This document shows, piece by piece, positions 44,374-46,025 of a stretch of 46,025 nucleotides of DNA; the stretch's first letter is position 1; each line of letters starts with the position of its first letter. The translations under genes and the position numbers were made by a program. This DNA comes from Roseateles chitinivorans (GTDB lineage: Bacteria; Pseudomonadota; Gammaproteobacteria; Burkholderiales; Burkholderiaceae_C): positions 1-46,025 of the forward strand of contig NZ_PEOG01000048.1 of assembly GCF_002761755.1 (NCBI RefSeq), given 5' to 3'. The notes below the pieces were generated by a model that was not told the origin of the DNA, made no database searches, and worked only from the letters and a program-made list of their open reading frames with translations.

Positions 44374-46025
44374 ATGAGTTTCGACATCGCCATCGGCCTG
44401 GCCAGCGACCGCGGCCCGAGGGAACGCAACGAGGATTTCGCCGCCGTGCAGCGCCCGCAGGACGCGCGCGAAGCCGCAAAGGGCTGGATCGCGGCGCTGG
44501 CCGATGGCGTCTCGGGACAGGCCGGTCATCCCGGCGAAGGCGGCGGCCGCATGGCGGCGCAGACCACCGTTGGCGCGCTGGTGCGCGATTACCACGCCAC
44601 GCCGCGCCACTGGGACACCACCGTCGCGCTCGACCGGCTGATCGCCGCGCAGAACGGCTGGCTGGCCCATCACAACCGCCGCGGCGAGCGCTCGGCGCTG
44701 ACGACGCTGAGCGCCGTCGTGCTGCAGGGCGGCGGCTACACGGTGGCCCATGTCGGCGACAGCCGCGTCTGGCTGATCCGCGATGGCCAGGCGGTGCAGC
44801 TGACCCAGGACCATGCGATCGACCAGAGCGACTTCGCCCGGCTGACCCGCGCGATCGGTCTCGACGACACGGTGCGCGTCGACTACGCGCAAGGCGATCT
44901 GCGCGCCGGCGACCGCCTGCTGCTGACCAGCGACGGCGTGCATGGCCCGCTGCGCGCGAGCCAGCTCGCCGAACTGGCGATGGGCGAGGACGCCCAGGCG
45001 GCGGCAGAAGCGCTCGTCCGCGCGGCGCTCGACGCCGGCGGCCGGGACAACGCCACGGCGCTGCTGGTGCTGGTCCGCGCACCGGGCACCGCCGATTACG
45101 ACGACCTGCTGCGCGGCGCGCAGCGGCTGCCGGTGCCGCCGCGGCTGAAGGCGGGGGATCTGCTCGACGGCCTGCGCATCACCGCGCTGGTGGCCGACAA
45201 CGGCGTGCACCGGCTCTACCGCGCGCGCCGCGACGAGGACACCGAGGACCGGCGCCCGCTCGCGCTGAAGACGCTGAGCGAGGCCCGCGGCGACGACCCG
45301 CAGGAGCGCGCCATGCTGGCGCACGAGGGCTGGGTGGCGCGCCGCGTCGGCGACCATCCGGGCCTGGTGCGCGGCCACGAGACGCCGGATGCCAGCGCGC
45401 TCTACCTGCTGGCCGACTGGCACGACGGCCGCACGCTGGAAGACCTGATGGCCGAGGGACGGCCGGCGCTGGCCGACTTCCTCGCCGCGGCCGGCGAGAT
45501 CGCCGCCGCGCTGGGCCGGCTGCATCGCGCCGGCATCGTGCACCGCGACATCAAGCCCGGCAACCTGCACCTGGGCAACGACGGCCGCTGGCGCCTGCTG
45601 GACCTGGGCGTGGCGCTGTCCGGCCATGAACCGGAGGCGCTGCGCGACCTGCATGCCGGCACGCCGAGCTACATCAATCCCGAGCAGTGGGACGATCCGC
45701 CGGCATCCGCGGACGCGGGCAGCGATCTCTTCGCGCTGGGCGTCACGCTGTACCAGTGGCTCACCGGCCGCTTGCCTTATGGCGAGATCGAGCCCTACCA
45801 GCGCGGCCGCTACCGGCATGACCCGCGTCCGCCCTCGCGGCTGCGGCCCGACGTGCCGATCTGGCTCGACCGCCTGCTGCTGAAGGCGGTGCACCGCGAG
45901 GCCGCGGACGGTCTCGATCAGTTCGCGCCCGAGCTTGCGGCGCAGGCTCGACACATGGACTTCGAGCGCGTTGCTCAGCACCTCGGCGTCGTCGCCCAGC
46001 ACCTGCAGCTCCAGGTCGCGCTTCG
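44374..46025 (+). CDS. PP2C phosphatase / Ser-Thr kinase fusion (3' end lost or chimeric)
   Basis: The frame is open from ATG 44374 to the window end. Residues about 1-235 are a PP2C phosphatase: ASDRGPRERNEDFAA, AALADGVSGQAG, VAHVGDSRVWLI, LLLTSDGV and GGRDNATALLVLV with the metal aspartates. Residues about 262-510 are a Hanks-type kinase: LALKTL (Lys299), VHRDIKPGN (Asp392, Lys394, Asn397), LLDLGVAL (DFG variant), SYINPEQW and SDLFALGVTLYQWLTGRLPY. From about 45910 the translation stops looking like a kinase and is the antisense of a response regulator, so the true 3' end is missing. Its place beside nirB suggests control of nitrate assimilation (inference). Confidence 0.85.
   Translation, partial: MSFDIAIGLASDRGPRERNEDFAAVQRPQDAREAAKGWIAALADGVSGQAGHPGEGGGRMAAQTTVGALVRDYHATPRHWDTTVALDRLIAAQNGWLAHHNRRGERSALTTLSAVVLQGGGYTVAHVGDSRVWLIRDGQAVQLTQDHAIDQSDFARLTRAIGLDDTVRVDYAQGDLRAGDRLLLTSDGVHGPLRASQLAELAMGEDAQAAAEALVRAALDAGGRDNATALLVLVRAPGTADYDDLLRGAQRLPVPPRLKAGDLLDGLRITALVADNGVHRLYRARRDEDTEDRRPLALKTLSEARGDDPQERAMLAHEGWVARRVGDHPGLVRGHETPDASALYLLADWHDGRTLEDLMAEGRPALADFLAAAGEIAAALGRLHRAGIVHRDIKPGNLHLGNDGRWRLLDLGVALSGHEPEALRDLHAGTPSYINPEQWDDPPASADAGSDLFALGVTLYQWLTGRLPYGEIEPYQRGRYRHDPRPPSRLRPDVPIWLDRLLLKAVHREAADGLDQFAPELAAQARHMDFERVAQHLGVVAQHLQLQVAL
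45898..45909. other. Junction with shared 12 bases
   Basis: GAGGCCGCGGAC fits both sides: as the kinase codons for Glu-Ala-Ala-Asp on the plus strand, and as the complement of the regulator codons for Val-Arg-Gly-Leu on the minus strand. It holds the palindrome CCGCGG. This is where the two convergent genes are fused. Confidence 0.6.
45898..46025 (-). pseudogene. OmpR-type response regulator, C-terminal fragment without stop
   Basis: Read from the window end, the minus strand encodes KRDLELQVLGDDAEVLSN, then ALEVHVSSLRRKLG and RELIETVRG, the recognition helix and wing of an OmpR/QseB-type winged-helix regulator. The usual next residues (Gly-Tyr-Arg-Leu and a stop within about 10 codons) are absent. 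The frame instead continues as antisense of the kinase gene. The receiver domain would lie beyond the window. It is either truly truncated or joined artificially. Confidence 0.7.

Noticed and set aside
44320..46002. Whole minus-strand frame as one gene opposite the phosphatase-kinase
   Set aside because: Only its first about 35 codons are real (response-regulator C-terminus); the rest is antisense of the kinase and phosphatase domains.

Overview
The window is chromosomal DNA of a GC-rich betaproteobacterium. Gene content and order suggest Burkholderiales, probably near Roseateles/Mitsuaria/Rubrivivax. The main clues are the block corC-lnt-glyQ-glyS-gmhB-plsC-ygjP, the block cobW-dksA-hslVU, a LiuR-like MerR gene with its ACGT operator, and an assimilatory nirB-nirD-nasA-cobA operon. 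The genus is inference from gene order and protein style. No tRNA, rRNA, CRISPR array or insertion sequence was seen. Coding is dense; the only gene-free stretch over 300 bases is 16952-17280.

Layout. (1) 1-3394: the 3' part of a thiamine operon, thiO (cut by the window edge)-thiS-thiG and a fused thiD-thiE, with overlapping start and stop codons. (2) 3668-4257: a chpS-chpB (MazEF-type) toxin-antitoxin pair. (3) 4318-7013 (minus): a secreted PhoA-type alkaline phosphatase preceded by a small exported protein, with four tandem octamers between them. (4) 7124-12403: a SAM methyltransferase, a PspC/SHOCT membrane protein, a carboxylesterase and a large exported S9 peptidase. (5) 12449-15330 (minus): speD, a DUF898/YjgN membrane protein and an M48 metallopeptidase. 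(6) 15389-16951: a LiuR-like MerR regulator divergent from an MBL-fold hydrolase, with three phased ACGT boxes between them. (7) 17281-25366 (minus): a housekeeping and envelope block, corC, lnt, glyQ, glyS, gmhB, plsC and ygjP; GmhB lacks two expected catalytic aspartates. (8) 25489-31308 (plus): a COG0523 GTPase with a His-rich loop, a DksA with a degenerate zinc finger, a STAS-tailed protein of unknown function, and the HslVU protease behind a heat-shock-like promoter. (9) 31338-33635: small accessory genes (RlaP-like nucleotidyltransferase, two-TM protein, SnoaL-like protein, tautomerase), two of them preceded by copies of a diverged repeat. (10) 33687-37660: coaX (minus), a chemoreceptor behind a near-consensus sigma-28 promoter, and an MFS transporter that seems to start at CTG over the chemoreceptor stop. 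(11) 37664-44323 (minus): nirB-nirD-nasA-cobA, covering nitrate to nitrite to ammonium plus the siroheme precursor. (12) 44374-46025: a PP2C phosphatase/Ser-Thr kinase fusion divergent from nirB.

The most unusual point is the right edge. At about 45898-45909 the kinase gene (plus) runs directly into the antisense of an OmpR-type response-regulator C-terminus (minus). Neither gene shows its 3' end. This is either a real deletion or rearrangement junction or an assembly chimera.
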